A DNA stretch of 64,000 nucleotides from Brassica napus (GCF_020379485.1 NC_063449.1:36205473-36269472); one strand, 5' to 3'. Positions 1 to 12,836 are shown, numbered from the stretch's first letter. The notes: generated from the letters alone by a model not told the origin. A program made the numbers and translations.

Positions 1-50
1 CTCAACGTAAGCGTCGAAAAACCTCAACTATTTGGAATGATTTTGTATTA

Positions 51-1985
51 GTGGGGATAGAAGAGGGTGGAAAAGAAAGGGCTAAGTGCATTCACTGTGA
101 TTCAAAATTAGTGTATAATAGTAAGACTCATGGTACAAATCAGTTGAAGCGACACTTAGAGGGTTGTTCTAAGATGCCTAAGAAGGTAGATAAGCGTGTG
201 TATGATCATAAGGTAGATCGTGAGATGGTTACTGGAGCTATCATCTACCATGATCTACCATTTCGATATGTGGAATACGAGAAGGTTAGAGCAAGAGATA
301 GGTATTTAAATCCTGATTGTCAACACATATGTAGACAGACTATTGCCCTTGATGTTTACAGGAGATATGAAATAGAGAAAGAGAAGTTGAAGGGGATGTT
401 TGTGAAGCATCGTGGCAGGTTTTGTCTCACCGCTGATTTATGGGTAGCTCAGCCTCAGAATATGGGATTATATCTGCTTAAATGGCCATTACATTGATGA
501 TGGTTGGAGATTGAACAGTAAGATCTTAGAGTCTTTGAAGGAATGGGGTTTAGAGAAGAAGATTTTCTCGATTACTCTAGACAATGCCACAAACAACAAT
601 AGTATGTTGAGAATTCTCAAGGGAAAGCTTCAGATGACAAGTGGAATCGATGGAGATCTGTTGTGTGATGGCAAGCACCTACATGTGAGATGTTGTGCTC
701 ACATTTTGAGCCTCATAGTTAAAAATGGCTTGGAGTTAGCAAATAGTCTTCCGCATAACATTCGAGAGAGTGTCAGATATGTGAAAGCATCGCCACAAAG
801 GAAAGAAGCATTTGCAGCATGTGTAGAGAGAGTAGGAATTAGAGGTGGAGTTGGATTATTACTTGATGTTCCTATTCGCTGGAACTCTACATACGAGATG
901 CTGGTCAGAGCTCTCAAGTTTAAGGACGAATTTGCTAGCATGGAGTGGTATGATCCGAACTATAAGACGTTGCCTTCAGTGGATGAGTGGAACCGTGGAA
1001 CAAAGATCTGTGCATTGTTGAAGTCGTTCAGTGTTATGGCAACCGACTTTTCAGGTTCAAAGTATCCCACTTCTAATATCTACTCCACACAAGTATGGAG
1101 TATAAAATTGTTATTGGAGAAATATTCTATTTGTGATGATCTTGGGGCGAGAGAAATGGCCAGAGACATGCAAGTTAAGGTTGATAAATACTGGAAAGAT
1201 TATTGTGTAATATTGGCTATGGGAGCAGCTCTAGATCCAAGAATAAAGATTGATATGCTGGAAGCTGCTTATAAAGAAGTGGATCCGACTACTGCAAGCT
1301 TAAAGACTGAAAAACTCAAGAAAAGTTTGAGTGATCTCTATAAAAACTATCAGAAATAGTCTCAAACAAGTTCTTCAGGTGGTTCACTTACGCCAACTCC
1401 ACATGAGATTGTCACAGAATCTCCACTTGAAGATGATTACTATAATGTAAGTAACTTAATATAATTTTAGGTAATCTCAGTCATTCATTATCTTGAAATT
1501 GACAATTTTGGTATAAATGTTCATAATGTAAGATTTTTTTGAGTTGGAAAAGAGCATTGGAGGTGGAGCTAGTGATCCAAAGACACATTTGGACATCTAC
1601 TTGGAAGAGCCAAGGCTAAATATGAGGGCTAACTTAAATTTGGATGTCTTGAGTTATTGAAAAGAGAATCAATATCGATTTGGGGATTTAGCATCTATGG
1701 CCAGAGACATCCTCAGCATTCCGATCACCACAGTAGCTTCTGAGTCTGCCTTTAGCATTGGATCCCGGGTTTTAACTCCTTACCGAAACCGCCTCTTACC
1801 TAAAAATGTCCAAGCTCTTCTTTGCACTAGGAATTTGCTGCGTGGTTTTGCTGAATTCCAAGGTAAAAAGCTTAAAAATACCATTTATGACTATTTTTTT
1901 GTAACTGATTCATATTATATTTTGTAGGTACAATTGAAGACCTCTTTGATGAAAATGAAGATGTTCAAAAAGAAAACAAGTAGTT
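51..1985 (+). pseudogene. hAT-superfamily transposase, degenerate
   Basis: The reading frame starts with a BED-type zinc finger (CIHC near the start, then an HLEGC box), passes through the hAT catalytic-domain region and ends with the hAT C-terminal dimerisation motif ([11 protein letters not shown]...[11 protein letters not shown], about 1720-1850). A functional copy would bind its own terminal repeats and cut and rejoin the element in the nucleus. This copy is dead. A frameshift near 460-490 separates the first two blocks, a TAG stops the frame at 1357-1359, and a TGA at about 1659 stands where the family has Trp just before the dimerisation domain. Two introns are plausible (donor GTAAG near 1446; another at about 1864-1926). 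The 5' end of the element lies outside the window. Confidence 0.85.
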
Positions 1986-2429
1986 CAGGAATGGAGTCTT
2001 CGTCATCAAAAGATTGAAGTGTTTGATGTTGCAATGGTATATAGTGTTTTGGTTTTGATTATGTCTTATATCACTTTATAATATGTTTGATAAAAATATA
2101 TAATGATAGGTTATGATTTCATTATGGACAGGTCTTGATATTGTGTACGGTGTAGAAGATTAAAGCTGCTCTTCATTGTGATAGCACCTAATTTGAGATG
2201 GGACAGTGTGTGTGGATTGAGTCAAGAAAGATTGAGTTGCAAACTTTGAATTTTTAGTTGATGTGATTTGTAAACTTTGAATTTTTAGCTAAAACAAAAC
2301 AATGTAATGTTCAGTGTTATGACTTATGATTATAGAGTTGTATTTATTTGACAGGTTTGACTGAAGTTTACTCATGAAGAAACATGTCATTAACTCATGA
2401 TACAAACAGGTCACGTTCAATTTTTTTTA

Positions 2430-2592
2430 AAGTAAACGGGTTCTAACCGGACTTGAAACGGGCTTAATGCTAAACGAGCTTTACATAAACGGTCTCTAAA
2501 CGGGTTTGGTTTAATCGGGCTCTAAACGGACAACTATTAAACGGACGCGAAGTAAATGGAACGGGCCGGACATGCCCGTTTTAACATGGCTA
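2430..2592 (+). mobile_element. 3' subterminal and terminal region of the hAT element
   Basis: Short motifs around AACGGG, CTAAACGG and TAAACGG recur many times here on a single strand, as expected for hAT subterminal transposase-binding sites. The block ends in ATGCCCGTTTTAACATGGCTA, whose reverse complement looks like a hAT terminal repeat. It therefore marks the probable right end of the transposon whose transposase lies at 51-1985. The left end is not in the window, so no target-site duplication can be checked. Confidence 0.6.
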
Positions 2593-2689
2593 CCTATACC
2601 CCACAAGTGACAAGTGTTACAAACAACTTAGTCAGTTATATACCAGAACTTACAAAACATGTTAAATCAATCAATATATCTATCTATCT

Positions 2690-2860
2690 ATCATTCCAAC
2701 AACAGAGACTCTCCTAATCACACATACTAAGAAGAAGCCACATTAAACTAACCCCACAATCAATCAATCAACCTTGCTTTTCAACAACATGACTCTCCTA
2801 ATTACACAGTGATCCAATTAACATCAAACATAGCAAGAAGAAGCCATATTTGAGCTACTA
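2690..2860. repeat. Short direct duplication
   Basis: Two similar stretches, about 2695-2750 and 2778-2850, share the order: CAACAACA, ACTCTCCTAAT, CACA, then AAGAAGAAGCCA. The second copy runs into the 3' edge of the CCDC124-like fragment, so the duplication probably involves its 3' flank. Confidence 0.5.
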
Positions 2861-3397
2861 GATTAACCTTGAACGAAGCCTTGAGCCTTTTCTCTGGGTG
2901 GCGATCAACGGGAAGGTTATCAGCGACGGTCATCTTCGCGAGCGCTTCGTCAACCGTACGTGCCTCGATGAGTGAATCACCGCGATTCATATTAGACACT
3001 AACACCATCTTCTCGTACTCCTCTTTAGCCGCCACGCGTGTCTGCTTCTTCTTGGCCTCTTCCGATTTCTTCGCCAGCGCCGCCCGCTCCTCCTCGCGCC
3101 TCCTTATGAGCTCCGCTTCCATCACCTTCGGGACCAGCGCGGAGACGCGGCTGACCTTCGTATCCGACTTTTTAAGAGCCTTCTCCAGCTCTTTCTCTTC
3201 TTGTTCCGCTAGACGCTTAGCCTCCGCTTTCTTGGCGGCTGTCTCTGCCTTCTTCCTCACGTTTCTTAGCTGTTTTGGATTTGGGACCTTCGGCTTCGCG
3301 CCAGTATTGTTCCTCTTTCTCCCGATTCTGGCGATCCTTCTGCTCCGCTTCGGCTGCGTTCTTGCGGGATTTGGCAACCTCCGCCTTTCTTCGGCAT
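2840..3397 (-). pseudogene. CCDC124-like (coiled-coil, ribosome-associated family) pseudogene
   Basis: On the minus strand a start codon (3395-3397, MPKK) opens a frame that shifts within a few codons. The next block, rich in Lys/Arg/Glu and ending in a QYW box, lies in another frame. The longest block (about 2840-3270) matches the middle of the CCDC124/Oxs1 family: AKKAEAKRLAEQEEKELEKA, a TRVAA..EYEKMV box and NLPVDRHPEKRLKASFK. The family's C-terminal part is missing: after SFK the sequence turns into unrelated codons at what looks like a former exon end (AAG/GTTAAT). At least two frameshifts plus the lost C-terminus make it a dead, truncated copy. The proteins are small coiled-coil factors linked to ribosomes. 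The assignment rests on the conserved blocks only. Confidence 0.75.
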
Positions 3398-3439
3398 CTT
3401 CGTCTCGCTATGGCTCAAATTGATCTCTCTCGATTTCTT

Positions 3440-3640
3440 CCTCCGTTGGTAACTGAATTTCGGTTTACAGATCAAGTTCGGTTCAGAGTTTCGATAACTG
3501 AACCGGAAGGAAGGCTAACTGAAACTCTTAACCGAATTTAACAGAACCAAATTTCGGTTTATAGATCAAGTTCGGTTAAGAGTTTCGGTTAGCGTTCCTT
3601 TCGGTTCCGGTGCTCGAGACAAGCTAAGGTCTCACGAGTC
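3440..3640. repeat. TTCGGTTTA-type direct repeats beside the CCDC124-like fragment
   Basis: A stretch of about 40 bp (ATTTCGGTTTACAGATCAAG followed by TTCGGTTCAGAGTTTCG) recurs about 95 bp later with few changes. GGTTCGGTT-like and AACCGAA-like words alternate on both strands. It could be a small non-autonomous element, but no clear termini are visible. Confidence 0.4.
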
Positions 3641-3897
3641 GTCGTCACTCGTTTCGTTTAATGAGATCGTACTAGAAAACTGCGGGTCGTTTCAGTGTTT
3701 TAGACGGCAAGTAGTTTACACTAAGGAAACGGCATGTATTGCGTGAGCCAGTAGTATGAACTATGAAGTTAAGAATGACCTGTGTTTGTTGCACCTTTTT
3801 ACACAATTTTCTATCATTACATTTCTTCATGACCATCAAAAACATAATCATGACACTATTCATGAACTGTATTGCATGTGTAAGCTTAGAGGATCAA

Positions 3898-6800
3898 TCA
3901 TACAACAGCATCGGCTTGTCTATTAGTCAATCTCGCGTATAACCCATCTTTGCTCATAAGCTCTTCGTGATTGCCCATCTGTTTTGCAAGACAAAACATA
4001 ACAGTTAAAAACAGAGCTCAATGGTTTTCAATGAACTGAACAAAATCAGTTACCTCAACGACTCGTCCACTGTCCATAGCCACTATTCTATCCGCAGCCT
4101 TAATTGTAGAAAGTCTGAAGGAACATAATGTTGAAGATGTCATTAAACCAATCATCAAAACATGTCTGTGTAAGAAAAAGATACCTGTGTGCTATCACTA
4201 TGACACTTCTCTTTGTCGCTGTGTCGCTTCCGATAGAACGAAGTACTCCCTGGAAGAGACAAAGGGTTGAGACTTCATGCATCTAACTAATGTTTCTTTT
4301 AGGCACTAGAGTGGATTTTACCTTAACGTTATGTTCGCTCTCTGCATCAAGTGCACTTGTGGCTTCATCTAAGATGAGTATTTTAGGATCTCTAAGGATG
4401 GCACGAGCAATGGCAATCCGCTGTTTCTGCCCTCCACTGAGTAAATCATCATCAACAATTGTGTTGTACCCATTGGGAAGCGCTGTGATGAAGTCATGTG
4501 CATAGGCTTGCTTTGCAGCCCATACTATATCTTCTTGCGTCACATTTCGATCACATCCGTACTTGATGTTGGAACCGATGTCTGTGCGGAAGAGTTTTGG
4601 TTCTTGCCCCACGTATCCGATTCTTTGCCTTAGCCACTTGACATCCAAATCTTGCAAAGGAACCCCATCCAGTAGAATCTGAAATTCAAAGAGGAAGCCT
4701 TAAGGAAGGAAAGGCTTAAAAAGGTTGTGTAACAGTTAGTTCGAATAACCTACCTGACCGCTTTTTGGTTCGTACAGTTGCAGCAAAAGACTAACCACTG
4801 TGCTTTTGCCACTGCCACTTAGACCAACCTGAACACAACAGATTTGTACACAAATCACTTCCGATACATCCTAAGTAAATCAGTGCCAACGTCGGACTAC
4901 TTTTGAGATAAATACTTACGATTGCTACCACTTCCCCAGGACGCACGGAAATGCTCAAGTTTTGAAGCACTGCCACCTGAGATATTTACATATGATATGA
5001 TTTGTTTAGACATTGAAAATCTGGTTCAAGGATATCCACACAAAAGCGGAAAGTTAGAGGTAACAGGTTAGACTGCAAAAGTTTCAACATAAATGCAGTC
5101 ATACCTCTTCTCTTGAAGGGTAGGAGAACGACACATTAACGAACTCGATATGTCCTGTCAGTCTCTGCAGTCTCCTTCCTGCAGAAAGTTGATAAACAAA
5201 AATACATTACATGGTCAAGGCAGGAAAAGAAGTCCAAAGTGATCTACTCGGTGGTTCATCATTGAAGAGTTTGACTCTTAAGGGTTATATCAACTGATTA
5301 CAACCAAACTCAAGCTCCCATCAATCTCAAAAATGGTCAACATATTTATAAAATATACTGCTCTTTGCCAAAAAAAAAACGGAACCTTACCTTTGGATAT
5401 GAATTGATCACTTGGCCTGAGATCCATCATTTGGAAGACCTTTTCACTCGCTCCAACTGATTGCATCAAATTCGATAAATTATCTCCTACCCACCATGTT
5501 GCATAGATTAACCATTCACTATACAACAGAAACTTTGTCAGCTTCTCTGCTGTTATTTGACCGGCTAAGATAGACACTCCTCCAACCAATACAGCAATAA
5601 TCTATAAAAGAAACAAATGATGGATCTTGTCACATTCTTAGTAAGAGCATCATCAAGGACCACATATTTATTAATCCTTCCAAAAAACAGTAAAAGGGTG
5701 AATGTACTTATGCAAAACTGGGTTAAATGTGAGGAACCTGAGTTGCGTGGTATAGAGTATTGAAGCTCCAATTCCAAATACCATATGCAGCACTCTGTCT
5801 CAAACTTACATCGGCCATTTTCTGAAGCCAGTGATTATACCTTTCAACAACAGAAGGAGATAAAATTTATGTCAGGACGTAAACAGAACCTGTTCTTGAA
5901 ACAGATTGGGCCACTATGCAAAATTTCACCAGAAACAAAAGATCAAGAGACTTTCAAGGGTTTCATGGTATCACATTGCACCTTTTAAGCTCTTGCTTCT
6001 CAGTCCCATATACACGAACAGTTCTCATCAAAGAGTATGTCTCTTGAGCGACCTTGCAGATCCAGAGAGCAGTTATTAGCAAAGAATTAATTGCATAAAG
6101 ACACATATCAGGATGATACATCTTGACAAAAAATGAAGATAAAGAGTTTCAAAACAATCTACTTCATTTGCAGAAGCTGTGATCTCCTGAATTAGCTTCG
6201 CTGTCTTCTTTTGGTACCTACAACATTAGCAGATGCAACTTTATTTTCACACTATGCATACGTATCAGTTGAGCAGCCAGGTGAATCATCTAATCAAAAG
6301 AAACAAAGTAATAGCAGAAACTCACATCCCGTAAACAAACATAACCGCTGCCAAAGTACAACAAATCACCAATGTGCAGACACCAAGGGGCCAGGACAGG
6401 ATCAACAAATAAACTAAAGCCCCTGTACCCTAAAAGAAAGAAGGTAAACAAACAGATACATGTCAATCATGCACAAAGCACGCTTTAGGCGAGATGGAAC
6501 TTATTATTGATAAGAAGAAGACCTGAAGAACATTGCGAAATATCATGTTCAGATCATTTCCAATGACCCTCGAGACTTGCTGACAGTCCGACCCTAGTCT
6601 GCTTGTTAAGTCACCAACAGTTTGAGAGTCGAAAAAGGATATATCCTGATCAATGCCCAGTAAGTTAGCAAGAGTAATTTCAAATATTAAAGGTAAACCA
6701 AGTTTTAAGAATTATAGAACAGCAAAGAACTTTCACGACCTGGAGGAGAAGAGTGGAGTATAGCGTTTCCCTCATTCGTTTCACCTACAGAGTAGAACGA

Positions 6801-8052
6801 GACTCATCACTCTTGAGGAGATTAAAACCACAAATAGAAAGGGAAGTGGGAACTAAACTCACAAGTATCATGTTAGCAATCCCAAAGAAGCATCCTCGTA
6901 TGCCACTAGAATCAAGAATTGAACAAAGAGTTGCGTGAGGAGGTCCACAATATCAAAAGGAAGAACATTTTGTAAAAGACTCTCAAAAAGAGGAACCTGA
7001 TAAGACAGCAAGAACAACCCTCTAAAGAAAAGAAAAAGAAAAAAACAGGGACAAGCATTTGACCATACAAGATGTTGACCTGCAAATGCCTGAAGTAACA
7101 CATAGCACAATCAAGAGCTTGACATTCCGATGAAACACAGTGATATCACCACTTTGAGCCGAGAATATCGAAGCCGTCAAGAAATGTGGAATAGATATCT
7201 CTGAAAGCTGAAACAGGCAGAGAGTAAAACAAACATAAGCCAAGGAAAGATTCTAATTCTGATTCCAAATATAACACAAGGCCGGTCCTGAAACTTAGGG
7301 GGTCTAGAACAATTATCGACTGGAAGTAAATTATCTATCAATATTTTAAAATTAATTCGGTAGACTAATGAATGATCTATACATATAAGCTAAATCATTC
7401 TGTGAGCCCAAGCGAATGTTTCATTTGGCTATGCTCATGACCGCGTCAGCTCTGCTTGTAGCTTTCTTCTCTACAACTACACATATATACTCAACTTAAC
7501 CAGTTTCAATCCTCTACAAAGCTAGTCTCAATGCACTCCACGAGAGGAGCTAAAGTCAACGAAGCAATTCAAGAAAGCAACATGACTAAGGAAGAAGCCA
7601 CGCACCGCAGCTACGATGAGAGTGGAAAACGCAGCGAAGATAACCCACCGATCCTCAGCCACAAGCTCCCAGATCCGAGTTAGCGCACGCCACACAGTCA
7701 CCGGCTCCGCTACGAACCTACTATCGACTTCTTCCGAGAATCTCCACCAGCTTCCGCCTGGCAATATCGATCGGAGGAAGCCAACACATTGCCGGATTCT
7801 CTCCGGAAGCGAAACGGAGTCTCCTTCTCCTTGGTAATACTCCGAGCTTCCCACTACTGCTCCATTCACCGTCGAGCAGTTAACCGGACATAACCGGTGA
7901 TTTCTAATGGAGAATTGAAGAGAAAACGATTGTTTCGGTTTGAATCGGAGATTCTTCCTTTTGATGTCACTGGTGGCGATAATGGAGCACCGTCGGTGGA
8001 GGGAGATGTGGATGGGGCGGCGACTCGTGCAGCCGAGTACCTGAAGAGCCAT
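3898..8052 (-). CDS. ABCB26: ABC transporter B family member 26 (TAP1-like half transporter, chloroplast)
   Basis: Minus-strand gene rebuilt from 17 exons: 7606-8052, 7080-7207, 6863-6905, 6740-6784, 6523-6645, 6326-6429, 6163-6217, 5982-6052, 5738-5840, 5391-5601, 5105-5178, 4920-4976, 4754-4828, 4322-4678, 4185-4249, 4054-4114, 3898-3978. They sum to 2100 nt (699 aa), close to the length expected for Arabidopsis ABCB26. All introns have GT..AG borders and the phases agree. The first ~60 residues are rich in Arg/Ser, like a chloroplast transit peptide. The membrane domain (exons 2-10) is followed by one nucleotide-binding domain with Walker A GLSGSGKS, signature LSGGQKQR, Walker [16 protein letters not shown] and H-loop IAHR. 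It should act as a half transporter that dimerises in a plastid membrane; the substrate is unknown. No disabling change is seen. It is divergent from RPL27AC. Confidence 0.95.
7278..7480. mobile_element. Possible hAT-MITE fragment in ABCB26 intron 1
   Basis: The 398-bp first intron (7208-7605) contains a GGCCGGTCCTGA motif at about 7280, which resembles one end of plant hAT elements. Further right, GAGCCCAAGCGAATGTTTCATTTGG resembles the subterminal part of such elements. No clean right terminus or target duplication was found. Confidence 0.35.
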
Positions 8053-9110
<1,058 letters not shown>

Positions 9111-9825
9111 GTTTTATCGAAATTTTATCTTCTCTGTTTGGTTTTATTGTTGGATGTTTAGTAATGAATCTTTGTCGGAAAATTTTAAGTGGTTTTATGA
9201 CATTGTGATATGCATGTTTTTGAACATGTTTGGGTGTTACTTGCATTTCTGTTGCATATTGTGAATTTGCTTCGGACATATGTTCGGTTTTGAGGTAATC
9301 CTTCTTCTCCCACCAAGTAATAGGGCGTGTTATTCATTACTCTTACATTTCCGCCTTCTGCTGCTGCCTTTAAGTACCATTTAGTCTGACAAACATAGCA
9401 TCATCAGAGTCAGTTACTTTCCATTGAATGTGTACAGCCATAAATATCAGCAGAGCCGGTGACAAAGTTGTTATATGTATTACTTAAGCCAATGGTCAAA
9501 GGTAATGAATTCTTCATTGATTTCTTGTCTATTCATTCAAAGGGAATCAAACAAATCAGCGGACATACTTGTCAACCAAGGCATCGCAGCAAACTTATCC
9601 TTATTCAATTCGTATGTGCCTAGTGTAATAAACAATGCAATCATTGCGAGTTGTGACTATATATGTCCAGCAATATACTTCTGTTGGAGAAAAAAAAGAC
9701 ATTAAGGTTAACTATGCTGACAAAAAATTATTGATAGATATTTAGAATTATGTGGATTTTGCTTTTTAATTAATTGATGCAACTTGTAATTGTATAATTA
9801 TCAGCGTTTTAAAAATTAATTATAC
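9111..9825. other. Intergenic region downstream of RPL27AC
   Basis: Holds the RPL27AC 3' UTR (conserved in the 21-kb pseudogene as far as about 9275) and AT-rich sequence. Within it, 9475-9705 encodes a short plus-strand stretch with QRESNKSADILVNQGI, which resembles the end of a LINE-type RNase H domain (ResN..AD.L). I see no intact gene. Confidence 0.5.
9475..9705 (+). pseudogene. Possible LINE RNase H remnant
   Basis: 76 codons open. The CLFIQRESNKSADILVNQGI region matches the pattern seen at the C-terminal end of plant non-LTR RNase H domains (R-x-x-N-x-x-A-D-x-L), followed by a short hydrophobic tail. There are no flanking reverse transcriptase motifs, so this would be an isolated fragment. 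Chance similarity is possible. Confidence 0.35.
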
Positions 9826-10075
9826 AAATTAAGGGTAACTCTGTCAAAATAATGATATCTTTACTCCTAATATATTTTTAATTATGAATTTTGGGAAAAT
9901 TTTAAAAGAAGGAACCTATAAATATCTTCTTTTCTGAATTTCCTCTGCAAATCCCTTCTTCGTCTTCCTCGTTCGATTTGAGTTTCAATAGGTATATATC
10001 GTCTCCACCACCTGAATAAAGTCTGTGTGGATCTTTGTGAATTTTTTTTTCTAGGGTTTTCAGACAGATCAGGCG

Positions 10076-11378
10076 ATGGCTTCAGGTTCAGAGAGAACTC
10101 TTCCTTGTCCAGGTACTTTTGCTGTCTCGATCTAAAGCGTACTAGTCATATGCGATTCTTGTTTTGTTAAAGATTCGGTGGTTTTGTTTCTTCTTCTCGG
10201 CAGATTCGAGTAAAATTACCTCGCCTGCCCTTAAATTCGATGCTTTGGATTTCCCAGCCATGAAGGCTATGGAAGATTTCGAGGTAACTTCTCTTTTCTT
10301 TTCATTCTTACATGTTTTGTTTTGGGTTATTGAAAGGTTTCATTCTTTTTTTTTTGTTGATGGTTTATTGTGTCTACTTGGCTTAAAACACCAGACTTGT
10401 GCGAGAGAACTTGGTGAGAAAATGCGTGAGGATCCTGCATATATCCTGGAGCTTAGCAGATGTAATCCAGCCGCTAAGTTTGATCAAGAACAGTTGAGCA
10501 ACATGGGGCAAATGTTTCAGCGCCTTCAGGATCACGCGCGGCAGGTACTAGTGCATTATTATAAGCTCGACGATGATGATGATGATCCGGATGATAATTT
10601 CGTTTTCTTTGTCTCAGGATCCTCGTGCGTCTTTCGAGAATCTCGGGAAACCTGGAGCACTGGAGGAATTTGCTGAGCGTGTTGCCCAAATTAGAAAAGA
10701 TCCTGAAGTTGAACCCATTCTAGCTGAGTTAGACGCTTGTCCTGCTGCTCTCTTGAAGTTTGTGGATGACAAACAAGTGTTGAAAAAGCTTGGAAAATCA
10801 ATGCTTAGGTCTCAGGTAAAAGACCTCTCTGTCTCGTTTGGCATTATTGCTCAACGCTTTTAACTCACTACCCTTCCAACAGGGTCTGAACTATGATGAT
10901 GATGATGAAGAACTTGTCTCTGAGGGAAGAAAAGCCCTCAAGATTGCTTTTGGGTATGCCAAGGTACCTCTCTCGATAAACTTTTTCATGTCTTTACAAA
11001 CTTTGACGTATTAACTAGGAGGCTGATAATCACTATTAATCTTAATCTATCGTCAATTACATGTCTTTTTAATCACAGATGAAATGCTTCAAAGTTCTTC
11101 TGGATGCTGAAAGGAAAATGGCCAATAAGGTTGAGAGGAAAAAGAAGACAACATCTCATCATGCTTCTACAAGTGGAAAGACGAAGCGTTCAAGCCGTCT
11201 CTCCAACAAGTGTGATGCTGTGTAAGCTTGCAACATACCAAAAAAACTCTGTTTTAGAAATGGTTATGCCTTCTGTATATTCATGTATCGTTTTTTTTGT
11301 TGTTTTTGTAGCGCACCAAAAACCTCAGAGAGTCAAATTCCGACCACTGAGCTGGATAATACCAGCTCCAGGTGTTGA
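10076..11378 (+). CDS. AKR2-like protein, short form (copy A)
   Basis: Seven exons: 10076-10112, 10204-10283, 10395-10544, 10618-10815, 10883-10963, 11079-11221, 11312-11378. They sum to 756 nt (251 aa) with consistent phases and GT..AG borders. Residues ~90-155 (LEEFAERVAQIRKDPEVEPI, then VLKKLGKSM) resemble the STI1-type segment of AKR2, the cytosolic chaperone for chloroplast outer-envelope and peroxisomal membrane proteins. Residues ~165-200 (SEGRKALKIAFGYAKMKC, then VLLDA) resemble its first ankyrin repeat. A Lys/Arg-rich tail replaces the remaining ankyrin repeats, and the N-terminus is shorter than in AKR2. If intron 6 is retained, a TAA at 11223-11225 ends the protein 23 residues early. 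A TATA-like CTATAAATA lies at 9916-9924, and a 5' UTR intron is likely (about 9991-10053). The function of such a truncated form is unknown; it may be a decoy or a non-functional duplicate. Confidence 0.8.
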
Positions 11379-12032
11379 AGCTGATTCAGATGGACCCTTG
11401 CGCTTAAGGGATGGATCTAGAGTACTATTACTAGGATTTGTTAATTTCATTTTTTAAACTGCTTTATATTTTTCTTAAAAACTTGACAATCCTAGAAACT
11501 TATTGGTGGTTATTTCATCAAGAGGTAGTGGATTAGTGAGAAGTATATCTAACTTTCTTCGACATACCGCACCTGTAGACTCAATTGCTACATTCTCGAA
11601 TTTTGTTGAAAGCTTCCTAATCCATCTTGCCAAATTCTGATATAAAAATTATGATCACCTGTGTCAAATGCATCAAAATTGAGATGTCAACCAATAATAG
11701 TGTGTAAATTAACTGAGGGTTATGTGTGATCCACGATAATGTGAATATTAATAGAGGGTAACGTGTGAGCCACGACAATGTCCTATAAGGTATAGGAAGT
11801 GAACGCTATTAGAGAGCTCAAAAATGGTGGAGGGCAGAGTTTAATGTCGTTTGGTTTTTGTTAGCGAATTTGTGTCTTGAGCCTTGTAGACAGTGTTTAG
11901 ACAATGCTTTTGCTTCCATGATTATGGGATCAACACATTCAACAAAACATTCTTATCTCATTCAAAACAAGAGATATATTCTTTAATTGACCAGAGCAAC
12001 GATCCAATAGAAAAAGCAAGAAAAGAGTTTAA
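11379..12032. other. 3' flank of AKR2-like copy A
   Basis: No gene supported. The sequence is repeated almost unchanged at about 31046-31697 behind copy B. A 95-codon frame starting at 11893 (again at 31558) runs into the MITE and looks like chance coding potential kept by the recent duplication. Confidence 0.6.
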
Positions 12033-12390
12033 GTGGGTGTTATTGAATAGGAGGAATTGGAAAGTATTCGAAATTAAGTATTTAAGTACTTTGATGGAAA
12101 AGATATTCAATCCGGTTTCCTTCAAAATATTGATAAAAGATAGGATATGTTTTAGACTTTTAGTTAAAAGGATACAATGAATTCTATTAAAATTTACTAT
12201 AACTGAATTCTAACAAAATTTAAATAATATGACGTCAAAAAAAAACAAAATTTAAATAATATTAAATAATAGAAGTTTTCAATGAATTTAAATTATATCT
12301 ACTAAATATCCAAGTCTAGTACCAATAGATTTAGGTCTGGATTTAAATTACATTTAATTCTATTAAATTACCCTATTCGATAACACCTCC
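12033..12390. mobile_element. Tourist-like MITE with TAA target duplications
   Basis: The left end GTGGGTGTTATTGAATAGG and the right end CCCTATTCGATAACACCTCC are inverted repeats of each other with few mismatches. TAA flanks both sides (12030-12032 and 12391-12393). The inside is AT-rich and non-coding. A 3-bp TWA duplication and short TIRs fit PIF/Harbinger MITEs. A second copy, duplicated with its surroundings, lies at 31698-32048. Confidence 0.75.
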
Positions 12391-12492
12391 TAAAAGGATC
12401 ACATGATTGATACATGTAGTGAAATCGATCGGTCAAAAAGAAAAGTTCGAGAAAGCTGAAGACTGAAGTACAAGTCTGCAGGCTTTAAAAAC

Positions 12493-12836
12493 GAGAAATC
12501 GGCCAAAAAAACACTGAACTTTGCGGGAATTGCCAAAAAAAACCTGTACTCGAACCTGACCAATAAAACCCAGATCTTTTGTTGACTTTTTTAGTTAATT
12601 CACAAACTTACGGTTGACTAACCAGATTAACACACCGTTAACCGACAGTTAAGACATTGTTAACTCACCGTTAATTACTGTCGTTTAGTGAAACTACGTC
12701 GTTTCATTCAGTTGTTTTATTAAACACAAAATTTCAAGACGACGTCGTTTTGCTTAATTAAAATTGTTGTTGGCTGGACTCGAACCCGTGCACTCGTGGT
12801 CCTAAGGGGGTTTTGCCACTGAGCTAGTGGACTTTT
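12493..12836 (+). repeat. MULE left terminal inverted repeat
   Basis: About 340 bp that matches the reverse complement of about 17210-17562. Shared landmarks in order: CACTGAACTTTGCGGGAATTGCC, CAATAAAA, GTTGACTTTT, CCAGATTAACACACCGTTAACC, ACGACGTCGTTT, and a tRNA-like block with CTCGAACCCG and GCCACTGAGCTAGTGGAC. Confidence 0.85.
12772..12833 (-). repeat. tRNA-like pol III promoter boxes in MULE left TIR
   Basis: Read on the minus strand, TAGCTCAGTGG fits the tRNA A box (TRGYNNARNNG) and GGTTCGAGTCC fits the B box (GGTTCGANTCC) at roughly tRNA spacing. The flanks do not pair into a proper acceptor stem, so this is tRNA-like or tRNA-derived and not called a functional tRNA. Related blocks lie at 17047-17118, 17222-17288 and 32430-32490. 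Confidence 0.65.

Noticed and set aside
2869..3423. 184-codon plus-strand frame
   Set aside because: It is the antisense shadow of the Lys/Glu-rich CCDC124-like pseudogene; Ser/Phe-rich and without motifs.
11893..12180. 95-codon frame, also present at 31558-31845
   Set aside because: Conserved only because the segment was recently duplicated; it runs into a MITE and shows no domain.
12772..12833. Functional tRNA gene
   Set aside because: A and B boxes are present, but I cannot fold a proper acceptor stem and the copies drift together with the MULE TIR.
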